A DNA stretch of 15,315 bases. Origin: Bacteroidota bacterium. Lineage in GTDB: Bacteria; Bacteroidota; Bacteroidia; Bacteroidales; Lentimicrobiaceae. The translations under genes were made by a program, and so were the position numbers. Under the pieces are notes generated by a model. The model was given only the letters and a program-made list of their open reading frames with translations, searched no databases and had not been told where the DNA came from. The stretch spans positions 1 to 15,315 of the forward strand of contig JAEYXG010000320.1 of assembly GCA_023428585.1 (NCBI GenBank), written 5' to 3'. Positions 1-6,708 of this stretch are shown here, piece by piece; within the stretch, counting starts at the first letter, position 1, and each line of letters opens with the position of its first letter.

Positions 1-105
<105 letters not shown>

Positions 106-117
106 CTTATAACAATT

Positions 118-144
118 AAGGCTGCCCTAAAGGCGGCCTTTTTT
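118..144 (+). terminator. Rho-independent terminator of the rRNA operon
   Basis: The arms AAGGCTGCC (118-126) and GGCGGCCTT (132-140) pair over 9 positions with one G-U pair, around a CTAAA loop, and run into a stretch of T (139-144). It lies directly after the 5S gene. Confidence 0.88.
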
Positions 145-230
145 GGCTCTATACCTTTACCCTATTCCTTCCAATATGTCATAACCAGTTCCATGCCCTT
201 CCTTTTATTATGTTCAGGCTCTTCATTTTA

Positions 231-258
231 TTGGTATACGGTATTTTCCCTATATTTG
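231..258 (+). promoter_or_regulatory. Bacteroidota-type promoter candidate for the BadF-type ATPase gene
   Basis: TATATTTG at 251-258 matches the Bacteroidota -7 consensus TAnnTTTG. A TTG at 231-233 lies 17 bp upstream and could be the -33 element. The start codon at 284 would give a leader of about 20 nt. The spacing is at the short end of what is accepted for this promoter class. Confidence 0.45.
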
Positions 259-283
259 TCACTGATATTTAAACTTACTTTTA

Positions 284-1123
284 ATGATACTTATTGCCGA
301 CAGCGGCTCAACTAAAACCGACTGGTTGCTCGTAAACCATAACAATAATACATTTATTTCCACTGCTGGCATCAATGCCTATTATATGTCAGCAGAGCAG
401 ATTCTTGAAATGCTGCGAAATGAATTGATACCACTCGTTCCTTCCAACAGTGTTGAAAATATTTACTTTTACGGCTCTGGTTGCTCTACAGAATCAAAAT
501 GCTTTAAGATAAGCAATATCCTACAGGAACTTTTTATTAATGCTTCTATTGAAGTTAACCACGATATGCTTGCCGCAGCCCGTTCTCTCTGTATGAATAA
601 ACCCGGTATTGCCTGTATTCTGGGAACCGGCTCCAATTCGTGTGTTTATGATGGATCAAAAATTACCCGCCAAATGGTTTCCCTTGGCTATTTCTTTGGC
701 GATGAAGGCAGCGGTACTCATATGGGAAAACTGCTTATAACCGATTACCTTAAGGGAGAAATGCCGGGTGACATGAGTGATAAGCTTTGTGCCGAGTTTA
801 ACCTGTCGCTCGAGTTTGTGCTCGATAATATCTATAATCAGGGACCACCTAATAAATTCCTTGCTTCATTGGCCCCTTTTATTCAAAGAAATGCTGAAAA
901 TAAATACGTGCGTAAGTTGATTGCACAATCATTCAATGATTTCTTTAAAGTCGGAGTCATGAAGTTTACTGACTATGAGAAGATGGAAGTGAGTTTTGTT
1001 GGTTCAATAGCATTCCACTTCAAGGATATACTGTTGGAAGTTGCTGCCGCCAATAATATCCAAGTTGATCGTATTCAGAAATCAGTAATAGAAGGCCTTA
1101 AAGATTATCACCTGTTATCATAA
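284..1123 (+). CDS. BadF/BadG/BcrA/BcrD-type ATPase, N-acetylglucosamine kinase-like
   Basis: A 279-residue cytoplasmic protein of the ASKHA (actin/sugar kinase/Hsp70) fold. The phosphate-1 loop is at the extreme N-terminus (DSGSTKTD, residues 6-13). The phosphate-2 loop is LGTGSNS at about 113-119, and a FGDEGSG motif follows at about 138-144, with an adenosine-site-like VGSIAFHF segment near 240. Asp94 (NHDMLAAA) aligns by motif context with the catalytic Asp of N-acetylglucosamine kinases. The length is that of the single-domain kinases widespread in Bacteroidota, so the likely reaction is ATP-dependent phosphorylation of GlcNAc or a related amino sugar, perhaps in cell-wall sugar salvage. 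The substrate cannot be read from the sequence. The chosen ATG puts the phosphate-1 motif at the normal distance from the start. The gene stands alone after the rRNA terminator. Confidence 0.85.
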   Translation: MILIADSGSTKTDWLLVNHNNNTFISTAGINAYYMSAEQILEMLRNELIPLVPSNSVENIYFYGSGCSTESKCFKISNILQELFINASIEVNHDMLAAARSLCMNKPGIACILGTGSNSCVYDGSKITRQMVSLGYFFGDEGSGTHMGKLLITDYLKGEMPGDMSDKLCAEFNLSLEFVLDNIYNQGPPNKFLASLAPFIQRNAENKYVRKLIAQSFNDFFKVGVMKFTDYEKMEVSFVGSIAFHFKDILLEVAAANNIQVDRIQKSVIEGLKDYHLLS

Positions 1124-1233
1124 GCAATAAAAGATTAGAAAACATAAATGAATTTACTATTCTAATTAAAAGATTCTGCCGGTTAAACCTGCCTGACTTC
1201 AATCAATTCAAATAACAAATTAATTTATAAAGC

Positions 1234-2763
1234 ATGAAGATCAAACATATTCTTCTGACAGTATTGGTAATAATCAGTTCTTTGGCCCATTCACAAAACA
1301 AGGCAAACACTGCTGAACTAGATAAATACTTTCAGAAAGCATTGAGTGACTGGGATGTACCTGGAATGGGAATTGCGATTGTTACCGGCGACAGCATACT
1401 TTTCGCTAAAGGATATGGGGTTAAAGATATTAATACAATGGAACCTACAGATGCCAATACACTTTTTGCCGTGGCTTCCAATACAAAATCTTTTACTGCT
1501 TCAGCGCTTGGTATTTTGGTTGACCAGGGAAAGATTACCTGGGATGACAAGGTAGTTGACCATCTCCCCTGGTTTCAGCTTTATGATCCTTATGTTACAG
1601 CAAACATAACAATAAGAGATCTCCTCTCCCACCGCTCAGGCCTGGTTACATTCAGTGGTGATCTGGTCTGGTACGGCACTACCCATTCTCCTGAAGAGGT
1701 AGTAAGACGAGCCAGATATTTAAAACCGGGATATGGTTTCAGAAGTAACTTCGGCTACTCCAATATTATGTATCTGACGGCAGGATTGATTATTGAAAAA
1801 GTTACAGGACAAACATGGAGTGATTACATAAAATCCAACTTCCTGATTCCTCTGCAAATGAACTCCACTGTTACTACCATTAATGATCTGGACAGAAAAA
1901 AGCTAAATGTTGCTGAACCACATACTTACTTTAAGGATAAGAATATACGGATCAACTACCTTAACTGGGATAATATAGCTCCTGCCGGAGCTCTTCTCTC
2001 TTCAGCCAACGACATGGCAAAATGGATGCAGTTGCAGCTGAATAATGGTAAACTTGGCGACCAACAGATAATATCTGAAAAAACGCTCAATGAAATGTGG
2101 TACCCACAAATCCTGAACAATGTTTCTGCATTCTCAAGAGACCTATGGCCTACCACTCACTTTAAAGGATACGGCCTTGGCTGGAGCATAATGGATTATT
2201 ATGGCAAGAAAGTGATATCACACTCCGGTGGATACGATGGCATGATCTCCTATACTGCCTTCGTTCCGGAAGCCAACTTAGGGCTCGTAGTCTTAACCAA
2301 TAAGAACTCAAGCCTCTATCTGCCAATGATGTATAAAATTCTGGATAGTTATATTGGCGATTCATCAAAAGACTGGAGTGCCTATTTCCTTGACAGGGAA
2401 GCAAAAGGGAAAGAACGTCAGGAAAAGATGGATAGAGAAAGAGAGCAAAAACGAGCTTTAGGAACAAAACCCAGCACAGATCTGTCAAAATACGCAGGTA
2501 CATACAAAAGTAAACTATATGGAAATGCCACAGTTGAACTAAAAGATGGCAATCTCTATCTTCAATTCGTTCCCACTCCCCTATTCCATAGTAAACTCAC
2601 TCACCGGCAGTATGACACTTTTACCATTGAATTCCCCGAAGTACCTTCACTGCCCGAAGGAACCGTGAACTTTGTGCTTAATGCGGATGGAGAAGTTGAA
2701 CAGATGAGAGTGGATGTACCAAATCCCGACTTTGATTTCACCGAACTTGAGTTCAGAAAATAA
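1234..2763 (+). CDS. Secreted serine hydrolase, beta-lactamase class C/penicillin-binding-protein fold, with DUF3471-like C-terminal domain
   Basis: A 509-residue exported protein. Residues 1-21 form a signal peptide (positive N-terminus, hydrophobic core, cleavage probably after Ser20/Gln21). The beta-lactamase-fold domain shows the three catalytic motifs: S82-N-T-K85 (SxxK nucleophile and base), Y175-S-N177 (YxN), and H330-S-G-G (the HSG/KTG box). A charged, Lys/Arg/Glu-rich linker at about 390-410 leads to a C-terminal beta-rich domain (about 418-509, starting LSKYAGTY) of the DUF3471 type that often follows this fold. Relatives include D-alanyl-D-alanine carboxypeptidases, esterases and D-amino-acid amidohydrolases, so the substrate is open and antibiotic resistance should not be assumed. 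It is likely periplasmic. It has its own 110-bp upstream gap and no recognised operon partner. No Shine-Dalgarno site is evident. Confidence 0.9.
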   Translation: MKIKHILLTVLVIISSLAHSQNKANTAELDKYFQKALSDWDVPGMGIAIVTGDSILFAKGYGVKDINTMEPTDANTLFAVASNTKSFTASALGILVDQGKITWDDKVVDHLPWFQLYDPYVTANITIRDLLSHRSGLVTFSGDLVWYGTTHSPEEVVRRARYLKPGYGFRSNFGYSNIMYLTAGLIIEKVTGQTWSDYIKSNFLIPLQMNSTVTTINDLDRKKLNVAEPHTYFKDKNIRINYLNWDNIAPAGALLSSANDMAKWMQLQLNNGKLGDQQIISEKTLNEMWYPQILNNVSAFSRDLWPTTHFKGYGLGWSIMDYYGKKVISHSGGYDGMISYTAFVPEANLGLVVLTNKNSSLYLPMMYKILDSYIGDSSKDWSAYFLDREAKGKERQEKMDREREQKRALGTKPSTDLSKYAGTYKSKLYGNATVELKDGNLYLQFVPTPLFHSKLTHRQYDTFTIEFPEVPSLPEGTVNFVLNADGEVEQMRVDVPNPDFDFTELEFRK

Positions 2764-2803
2764 TACTCTTTTACCAGTCTGAGCACCTATTTATTCTAAG
2801 TAT

Positions 2804-3301
2804 CTATTCAGCCTTAAACTCCAGAGAGGCTGAATTTATGCAATACCTCAGCCCATTGGGTGGTGGTCCGTCATTAAAAACATGACCCAGGTGTCCCCCA
2901 CATTTGGAGCATACAACTTCTGTTCGGATCATGCCATAGCTCTTATCAAGGGACTCCTCTACTGCTGCTTTCTGTGTTGGTTCAGCAAAACTGGGCCATC
3001 CACAACCTGCATCATATTTTGAATTGGAATCAAACAACTCTTGACCACATGCAGCGCAATGATATGTTCCCTTTACAAAATGCTGATCATAAATGCCGGT
3101 ACCCGGCCTCTCCGTTCCTTTTTCCCTCAATACCCTGTATTGCTCTGGAGTAAGAACCTTCTTCCACTCCTCATCATTTTTGAAAATTTTCTCAGTCAGC
3201 TTATCCTCATTTTGCATATTTCCGCTAGTTGGTGTATTTTTATTACATGATAGGAATGTTGCAAATAACATAATTCCTAGCACTATTTTGATTATTTTCA
3301 T
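2804..3301 (-). CDS. msrB: Peptide-methionine (R)-S-oxide reductase, lipoprotein form
   Basis: A 165-residue protein that reduces the R epimer of methionine sulfoxide in oxidised proteins. Residues 1-18 are a lipoprotein signal ending FLSC, so Cys19 is the likely lipidated residue and the enzyme should sit at a membrane facing the periplasm. The SelR/MsrB domain covers about 40-165. Zinc ligands are Cys82/Cys85 (CAAC) and Cys131/Cys134 (CSKC). The GCGWPSF motif carries the likely resolving Cys100. RYCINSASL carries the catalytic Cys154. All residues expected for a zinc-binding, two-cysteine MsrB are present. The length is normal for a single MsrB domain plus signal. It is transcribed divergently from the DUF456 gene, with a conspicuous palindrome between them. 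An envelope MsrB suits an anaerobe that meets occasional oxidants. Confidence 0.95.
   Translation of the reverse strand: MKIIKIVLGIMLFATFLSCNKNTPTSGNMQNEDKLTEKIFKNDEEWKKVLTPEQYRVLREKGTERPGTGIYDQHFVKGTYHCAACGQELFDSNSKYDAGCGWPSFAEPTQKAAVEESLDKSYGMIRTEVVCSKCGGHLGHVFNDGPPPNGLRYCINSASLEFKAE
2806..2835. terminator. Perfect inverted repeat between convergent genes, possible weak terminator
   Basis: ATTCAGCC (2806-2813) and GGCTGAAT (2828-2835) are perfect 8-bp arms around a 14-base loop. They lie over the last codons of msrB, just past the end of the convergent serine hydrolase gene. Neither strand has a strong T-run after the stem, so a role as a terminator is tentative. Confidence 0.3.
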
Positions 3302-3337
3302 CGTTCATTTAAATTCAGGTTGTAGAACCTAATAGAT

Positions 3338-3380
3338 AAGGCATTAAACAATCATATATTGCTGATTGTTTGGTTGCCTT
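3338..3380. promoter_or_regulatory. Long interrupted palindrome in the msrB/DUF456 divergent intergenic region
   Basis: The inner arms AAACAATCA (3346-3354) and TGATTGTTT (3363-3371) are a perfect 9-bp inverted repeat around an 8-base centre. The outer arms AAGGCA (3338-3343) and TGCCTT (3375-3380) extend it after a 2/3-base bulge. Its place between two divergent start codons (3301 and 3463) fits an operator or an RNA hairpin in a leader. There is no T-run to make it a terminator. Confidence 0.45.
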
Positions 3381-3426
3381 GATCAAATCAAACGGTACTG
3401 AAAAATCAAAGAATGCGTTGATATGC

Positions 3427-3444
3427 CTTATTGTCTGCAATAAG
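3427..3444 (+). other. Short stem-loop in the leader of the DUF456 gene
   Basis: CTTATTG (3427-3433) and CAATAAG (3438-3444) are perfect 7-bp arms around TCTG. The element ends 18 bases before the start codon. The stem is AT-rich and its role is unknown. Confidence 0.3.
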
Positions 3445-3462
3445 TAAAAGAAAAGGATCTTT

Positions 3463-3939
3463 ATGGAATGGGTTTGGATTACTTTAGGAATATTATTAAC
3501 ACTTACCGGATTGGCAGGGTCAATATTGCCGGTATTGCCTGGTCCTCCCCTGAGTTATTTGGCACTTTTAGTACTTCATTTCTCAGGATATCATGAGTTT
3601 TCCACCAACTTTCTTGTAAGTTGGCTTATAATAACAATAGTAGTAGTGGTACTTGATTATATGATTCCAATATGGGGCGCAAAGTTCTCGGGAGGCAGTA
3701 AAAAAGGTATTTGGGGAGCTACCATAGGCCTGATAGTTGGAATTGTTTTTTTTCCTCCCTTCGGCATGATCTTATGGTCATTCATTAGTGCTGTAGTAGG
3801 CGAGATGCTTGAAGGTAAAGAAGTAGGAATAGCACTTAAAGCAGGAACCGGCACTTTCATTGGTTTTCTTGCCGGCACTGTTGCTAAGCTTGCAGTATCG
3901 CTCATTATGACATTCTACTTTTTCCTGTCAGTATTTTAA
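3463..3939 (+). CDS. DUF456 family integral membrane protein
   Basis: A 158-residue, very hydrophobic protein. Membrane segments are visible at about 4-22, 30-42, 50-68, 83-106 and 130-157. Family-like features are the N-terminal LPVLPGPP turn (22-29) and the GAKFSGGSKKGIWGA segment (72-86), followed by an FFPPFG turn (96-101) and a charged loop GEMLEGKEV (about 113-121). The whole length matches the DUF456 family, whose function is not established. The gene stands alone between the divergent msrB and the convergent truA. The upstream sequence AAAAGGATC (about 3448-3456) gives a weak AGG-type ribosome site. Nothing in the sequence suggests a transported substrate. Confidence 0.85.
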   Translation: MEWVWITLGILLTLTGLAGSILPVLPGPPLSYLALLVLHFSGYHEFSTNFLVSWLIITIVVVVLDYMIPIWGAKFSGGSKKGIWGATIGLIVGIVFFPPFGMILWSFISAVVGEMLEGKEVGIALKAGTGTFIGFLAGTVAKLAVSLIMTFYFFLSVF

Positions 3940-4004
3940 GTACCTCTTACTACGCGAATTGATTCCTTCAGATAATGATCAACATGGGGAATCAGTTTAA
4001 AGAA

Positions 4005-4769
4005 CTACATTCTGATATTCTTCGGATATTCAATATCTTCAAGAAATAAACCACAAGCCGGAACAGACTGTCCGGCATCCGACCGGGTGCCTCTTTCAAG
4101 GATTACCTTGAATTCATCAATTGATAACTTTCCTTTCCCAATATCAATCAGTGTTCCTACCATTGCCCTCACCATATTACGCAGAAACCTGTTAGCCTTT
4201 GTACGATAAATCAGGTAGTTATCCCTGATTATCCATTCGCTGACAGCTACAACACAATTATTGGTTTTAGTTTGAGCACCACTTTTGGCAAAACAAGTAA
4301 AATCAGAATATTGCATAATCAAGGATGATGCCTCGTTCATCAAATCAATATTCAAAGGAATGGTAAGACGATGAGAAAATCCAACAGCAAAAGGATCAAA
4401 ATCACGGCAGATAAAGTAATTATAGGTTCTTGAAAGTGCAGAAAATCTCGCATGCACATCGTCTTTCACATGAAAAGCTTCATAAATGGCAATAGAATCA
4501 GGCAGTATGTGATTCAATCTATAGGCTAACTGCTTAAGTTCTTCCTTTTTTAAAAGTAATTCCGAATTAAAATGTGCGTAATAGTTACGGGCGTGAACTC
4601 CGGTATCAGTTCTTCCTGCCCCTGTTAGTTGTATCTTTTTATTGCCAAGAATGTGAAACAGGCCATTTTCTATCTCTTCCTGAACAGAATGAGCATTTTT
4701 TTGAGCCTGCCATCCATGAAAAGTACTGCCATTGTAAGCAAGGTGTAGAAAATAACGATTGTTTTCCAT
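4005..4769 (-). CDS. truA: tRNA pseudouridine(38-40) synthase TruA
   Basis: A 254-residue cytoplasmic enzyme that converts uridines 38, 39 and 40 of the tRNA anticodon stem-loop to pseudouridine. The start YFLHLAYNGSTFHGWQAQ (6-23) is the TruA N-terminal strand and loop. GAGRTDTGVHA (50-60) holds the catalytic Asp55. HARFSALSRTYNYFI (about 105-119) is the conserved substrate-binding segment. RNMVRAMVGTLIDIGKG and the final DAGQSVPACGLFLEDIEY stretch are the C-terminal family motifs. The length is typical. The gene is convergent with the DUF456 gene. A TACCTTTG box ends only 4 bases before the ATG, which suggests a very short leader or a leaderless mRNA. Confidence 0.97.
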   Translation of the reverse strand: MENNRYFLHLAYNGSTFHGWQAQKNAHSVQEEIENGLFHILGNKKIQLTGAGRTDTGVHARNYYAHFNSELLLKKEELKQLAYRLNHILPDSIAIYEAFHVKDDVHARFSALSRTYNYFICRDFDPFAVGFSHRLTIPLNIDLMNEASSLIMQYSDFTCFAKSGAQTKTNNCVVAVSEWIIRDNYLIYRTKANRFLRNMVRAMVGTLIDIGKGKLSIDEFKVILERGTRSDAGQSVPACGLFLEDIEYPKNIRM

Positions 4770-4773
4770 GCTG

Positions 4774-4781
4774 CAAAGGTA
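4774..4781 (-). promoter_or_regulatory. -7 promoter element of truA, immediately before the start codon
   Basis: The minus strand reads TACCTTTG at 4781-4774, a full match to TAnnTTTG, and only 4 bases separate it from the ATG (4769-4767). Transcription would then begin at or next to the start codon. A TTG at 4799-4797 lies 15 bp upstream, shorter than the usual spacing for a -33 element. Confidence 0.5.
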
Positions 4782-4942
4782 AATATATTACGAATCCAAT
4801 AAAACAGATAACAAATGGCAAATTCATTAGCAATCAGAAACGGGAAAATGGCAAAATAAGCAATTACTTTAGAATCATTATAAATTGAGTATCAGGAGGT
4901 AAAAAAAAAGTTCCATTGTTAATCAATTCACAAAAGAATTTT

Positions 4943-4980
4943 TATATTTGATTTGTGATTCAAAAGAGTCACTAGTCACA
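4943..4980 (+). promoter_or_regulatory. Promoter element and inverted repeats upstream of the hydrogenase operon
   Basis: TATATTTG (4943-4950) matches the Bacteroidota -7 consensus and would give a leader of about 70 nt before hydC. The best upstream TTG (4916-4918) is 24 bp away, longer than usual. Overlapping and following the box are the inverted pairs TTTGA (4947-4951)/TCAAA (4960-4964) and TGTGA (4954-4958)/TCACA (4976-4980), possible operator half-sites. No complete Rex-type or CRP-type palindrome is present. Confidence 0.42.
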
Positions 4981-5028
4981 CTCAATTAACTAAATCATTC
5001 ATTTTTTATCAACAATGGAGGAAATTAA

Positions 5029-5493
5029 ATGACAACAGAATTGCTAGTAAAAGAACTTGTCGAGAAAAATGGCAGGTGTCGTAACAGCTTGATGCCTATT
5101 CTTCAGGGCATTGTGCAGAAAGAGCATTATTTGTCGGAAGAGGCCATGTTATCAGTAGCCAAGGAGTTGGATCTTTCAGCTGCAGATGTTTACGGCACAG
5201 CTTCATTCTACACTTTTCTTGATACAGTTCCCCGTGGGAAAAATGTTATCAGGGTTTGTAAAACCATTACCTGTCACATGAAAGGCAGGGAGGAGATTAT
5301 TGAAGCAATAAGCAATCAGCTGAAAATTAAAGTGGGTGAAACTACTCATGACAAGAAATTTACTTTACTAACAGCCAACTGTTTGGGTTGGTGCCATAAG
5401 GGGCCGGTAATGTTGATAAACGATGAAGTTTATCCGGAATTAACACCGGCTAAGGCTGTAGAGATTCTTGAAAAGTACGGTAAAGAGCAATAG
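5029..5493 (+). CDS. hydC: NuoE-like [2Fe-2S] subunit of a trimeric NAD(P)-linked [FeFe] hydrogenase (HydC/HndA type)
   Basis: A 154-residue protein with the thioredoxin-like [2Fe-2S] ferredoxin fold of complex I NuoE. The cluster ligands are Cys77 and Cys82 (CKTITC) and Cys118 and Cys122 (NCLGWC), in the usual spacing. The N-terminal helical part contains YGTASFYTFL (55-64), a NuoE signature. It should carry electrons next to the flavin of HydB in a cytoplasmic complex with HydB and HydA. It is the first gene of the operon, with hydB 25 bp downstream. The start is well supported: TGGAGG at 5016-5021, with 7 nt to the ATG, is one of the few strong Shine-Dalgarno sites in this window. The 2Fe-2S family is secure; the hydrogenase assignment rests on its neighbours. 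Confidence 0.94.
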   Translation: MTTELLVKELVEKNGRCRNSLMPILQGIVQKEHYLSEEAMLSVAKELDLSAADVYGTASFYTFLDTVPRGKNVIRVCKTITCHMKGREEIIEAISNQLKIKVGETTHDKKFTLLTANCLGWCHKGPVMLINDEVYPELTPAKAVEILEKYGKEQ

Positions 5494-5518
5494 CATCACC
5501 CTTTAAAATCAGATTCAA

Positions 5519-6685
5519 ATGGAAACTAAACTTAAAAAAGTAGATATAATATTCGAGGATGATAAATCAATATCACCGATTGGAATATTAGAAAAAACAA
5601 TAAAAAGGTCGGCTGATGAAATCATACTTGACTTGATTGATAGCGGCCTGAAAGGAAGAGGTGGTGCCGGATTTCCAACAGGTTTGAAATGGAAATTCAC
5701 CCGCAATGAAGACAGCGAAGTAAAATATGTTATATGCAATGCAGACGAAGGTGAACCCGGAACATTTAAAGATAGGGAAATTCTTGACCGTGTTCCTGAA
5801 AAGATATTCGCAGGCATGGCTATCTGTGGTTATGTTATTGGCGCCAAAGAGGGATATATTTACATAAGAGGAGAGTATAACTTCCTTTTAAAAAGCATCC
5901 AGGCAAAATTGGATAAGTTCAATAATGAACTGAAACAAAAGCACATAGACTTTTCAATTTACCTTAAAAGCGGAAGTGGAGCCTATGTATGCGGTGAAGA
6001 AAGCGCATTATTTGAATCAATGGAAGGCAAGCGCGGCGAGCCTCGCAACAAGCCCCCCTACCCTACAGTTGCCGGTTATAACAACAAACCTACAGTAATC
6101 AATAATGTTGAAACACTGGTTTATACAACCATGATATGCCATATGGGTCCTGAGAAGTTCAAGGCTTTAGGTACCTCAGATTCTAGGGGATCAAAGGTAT
6201 TCAGCGTTTCAGGTGATACCCCCATCCCGGGAATCTATGAACTCGAGCTCGGCATGCCACTCAATAAATTCGTTGAAGAATTTGGAGATGGAGATGCCAA
6301 AGCTATTCAGGTAGGTGGAGCATCTGGACATTGTGTGCCACGCAAGAAATTCAATGATACAATCATTGGCTTTGAAGGTATCCCTACCGGTGGTTCCATG
6401 ATGATTTTCAATAGCTCAAGGTCGATGTACAATGTATTGCACGACTACCTTGAATTCTTTACGGAAGAATCATGCGGTCAATGTACTCCATGTCGTGTAG
6501 GTTGTCAGCAACTGTTGAAAGGAATTGAAGCTGTAAAACGAGGTGAACGTTCACCATCATATCTTGATGATCTCAAGAAACTTACCAATACAATGAAAAT
6601 TGCAGCAAAATGTGGATTGGGACAATCAGTTGGTAATCCCTTCAATTCAATAGTTGATAACTTCAGAGAAGAGATAATCTATTAA
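5519..6685 (+). CDS. hydB: NuoF-like FMN/NAD(P)H-binding subunit of the [FeFe] hydrogenase (HydB/HndC type), short core form
   Basis: A 388-residue flavoprotein subunit that should exchange electrons between NAD(P)H and the Fe-S chain. The NuoF core is complete. The glycine-rich FMN/nucleotide loop is GLKGRGGAGFPTGLKW (43-58), followed by NADEGEPGTFKDRE (about 76-89), GSGAYVCGEESALFESMEGKRG (about 154-175), and the 4Fe-4S ligands Cys319, Cys322, Cys325 (SCGQCTPC) and Cys365 (AKCGLG). The protein has neither the N-terminal thioredoxin-like [2Fe-2S] domain nor the C-terminal 2x[4Fe-4S] ferredoxin domain of long HydB proteins such as that of Thermotoga maritima, and its first ~35 residues diverge from the usual NuoF start. 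The stop is followed by in-frame noncoding sequence and then hydA 23 bp later, so the short form does not look like a truncation. It is the middle gene of the operon. Confidence 0.94.
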   Translation: METKLKKVDIIFEDDKSISPIGILEKTIKRSADEIILDLIDSGLKGRGGAGFPTGLKWKFTRNEDSEVKYVICNADEGEPGTFKDREILDRVPEKIFAGMAICGYVIGAKEGYIYIRGEYNFLLKSIQAKLDKFNNELKQKHIDFSIYLKSGSGAYVCGEESALFESMEGKRGEPRNKPPYPTVAGYNNKPTVINNVETLVYTTMICHMGPEKFKALGTSDSRGSKVFSVSGDTPIPGIYELELGMPLNKFVEEFGDGDAKAIQVGGASGHCVPRKKFNDTIIGFEGIPTGGSMMIFNSSRSMYNVLHDYLEFFTEESCGQCTPCRVGCQQLLKGIEAVKRGERSPSYLDDLKKLTNTMKIAAKCGLGQSVGNPFNSIVDNFREEIIY

Positions 6686-6708
6686 CAGCACCTCAAAAAA
6701 CAGATAAC

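Noticed and set aside
1234..2763. Calling the serine hydrolase an antibiotic-resistance AmpC beta-lactamase
   Set aside because: The length, HSG rather than KTG box and DUF3471-like tail fit the broader esterase/peptidase relatives; substrate cannot be told from the motifs.
3960..3994. TGATTCC/GGAATCA inverted repeat between the DUF456 gene and truA as a terminator
   Set aside because: The 7-bp arms are separated by 21 bases and no T-run follows on either strand, so the structure would be weak.
4894..4900. Perfect AGGAGGT Shine-Dalgarno-like sequence upstream of the hydrogenase promoter
   Set aside because: No start codon lies at a usable distance and only an 11-codon frame from a distant TTG follows; it also precedes the presumed transcription start.
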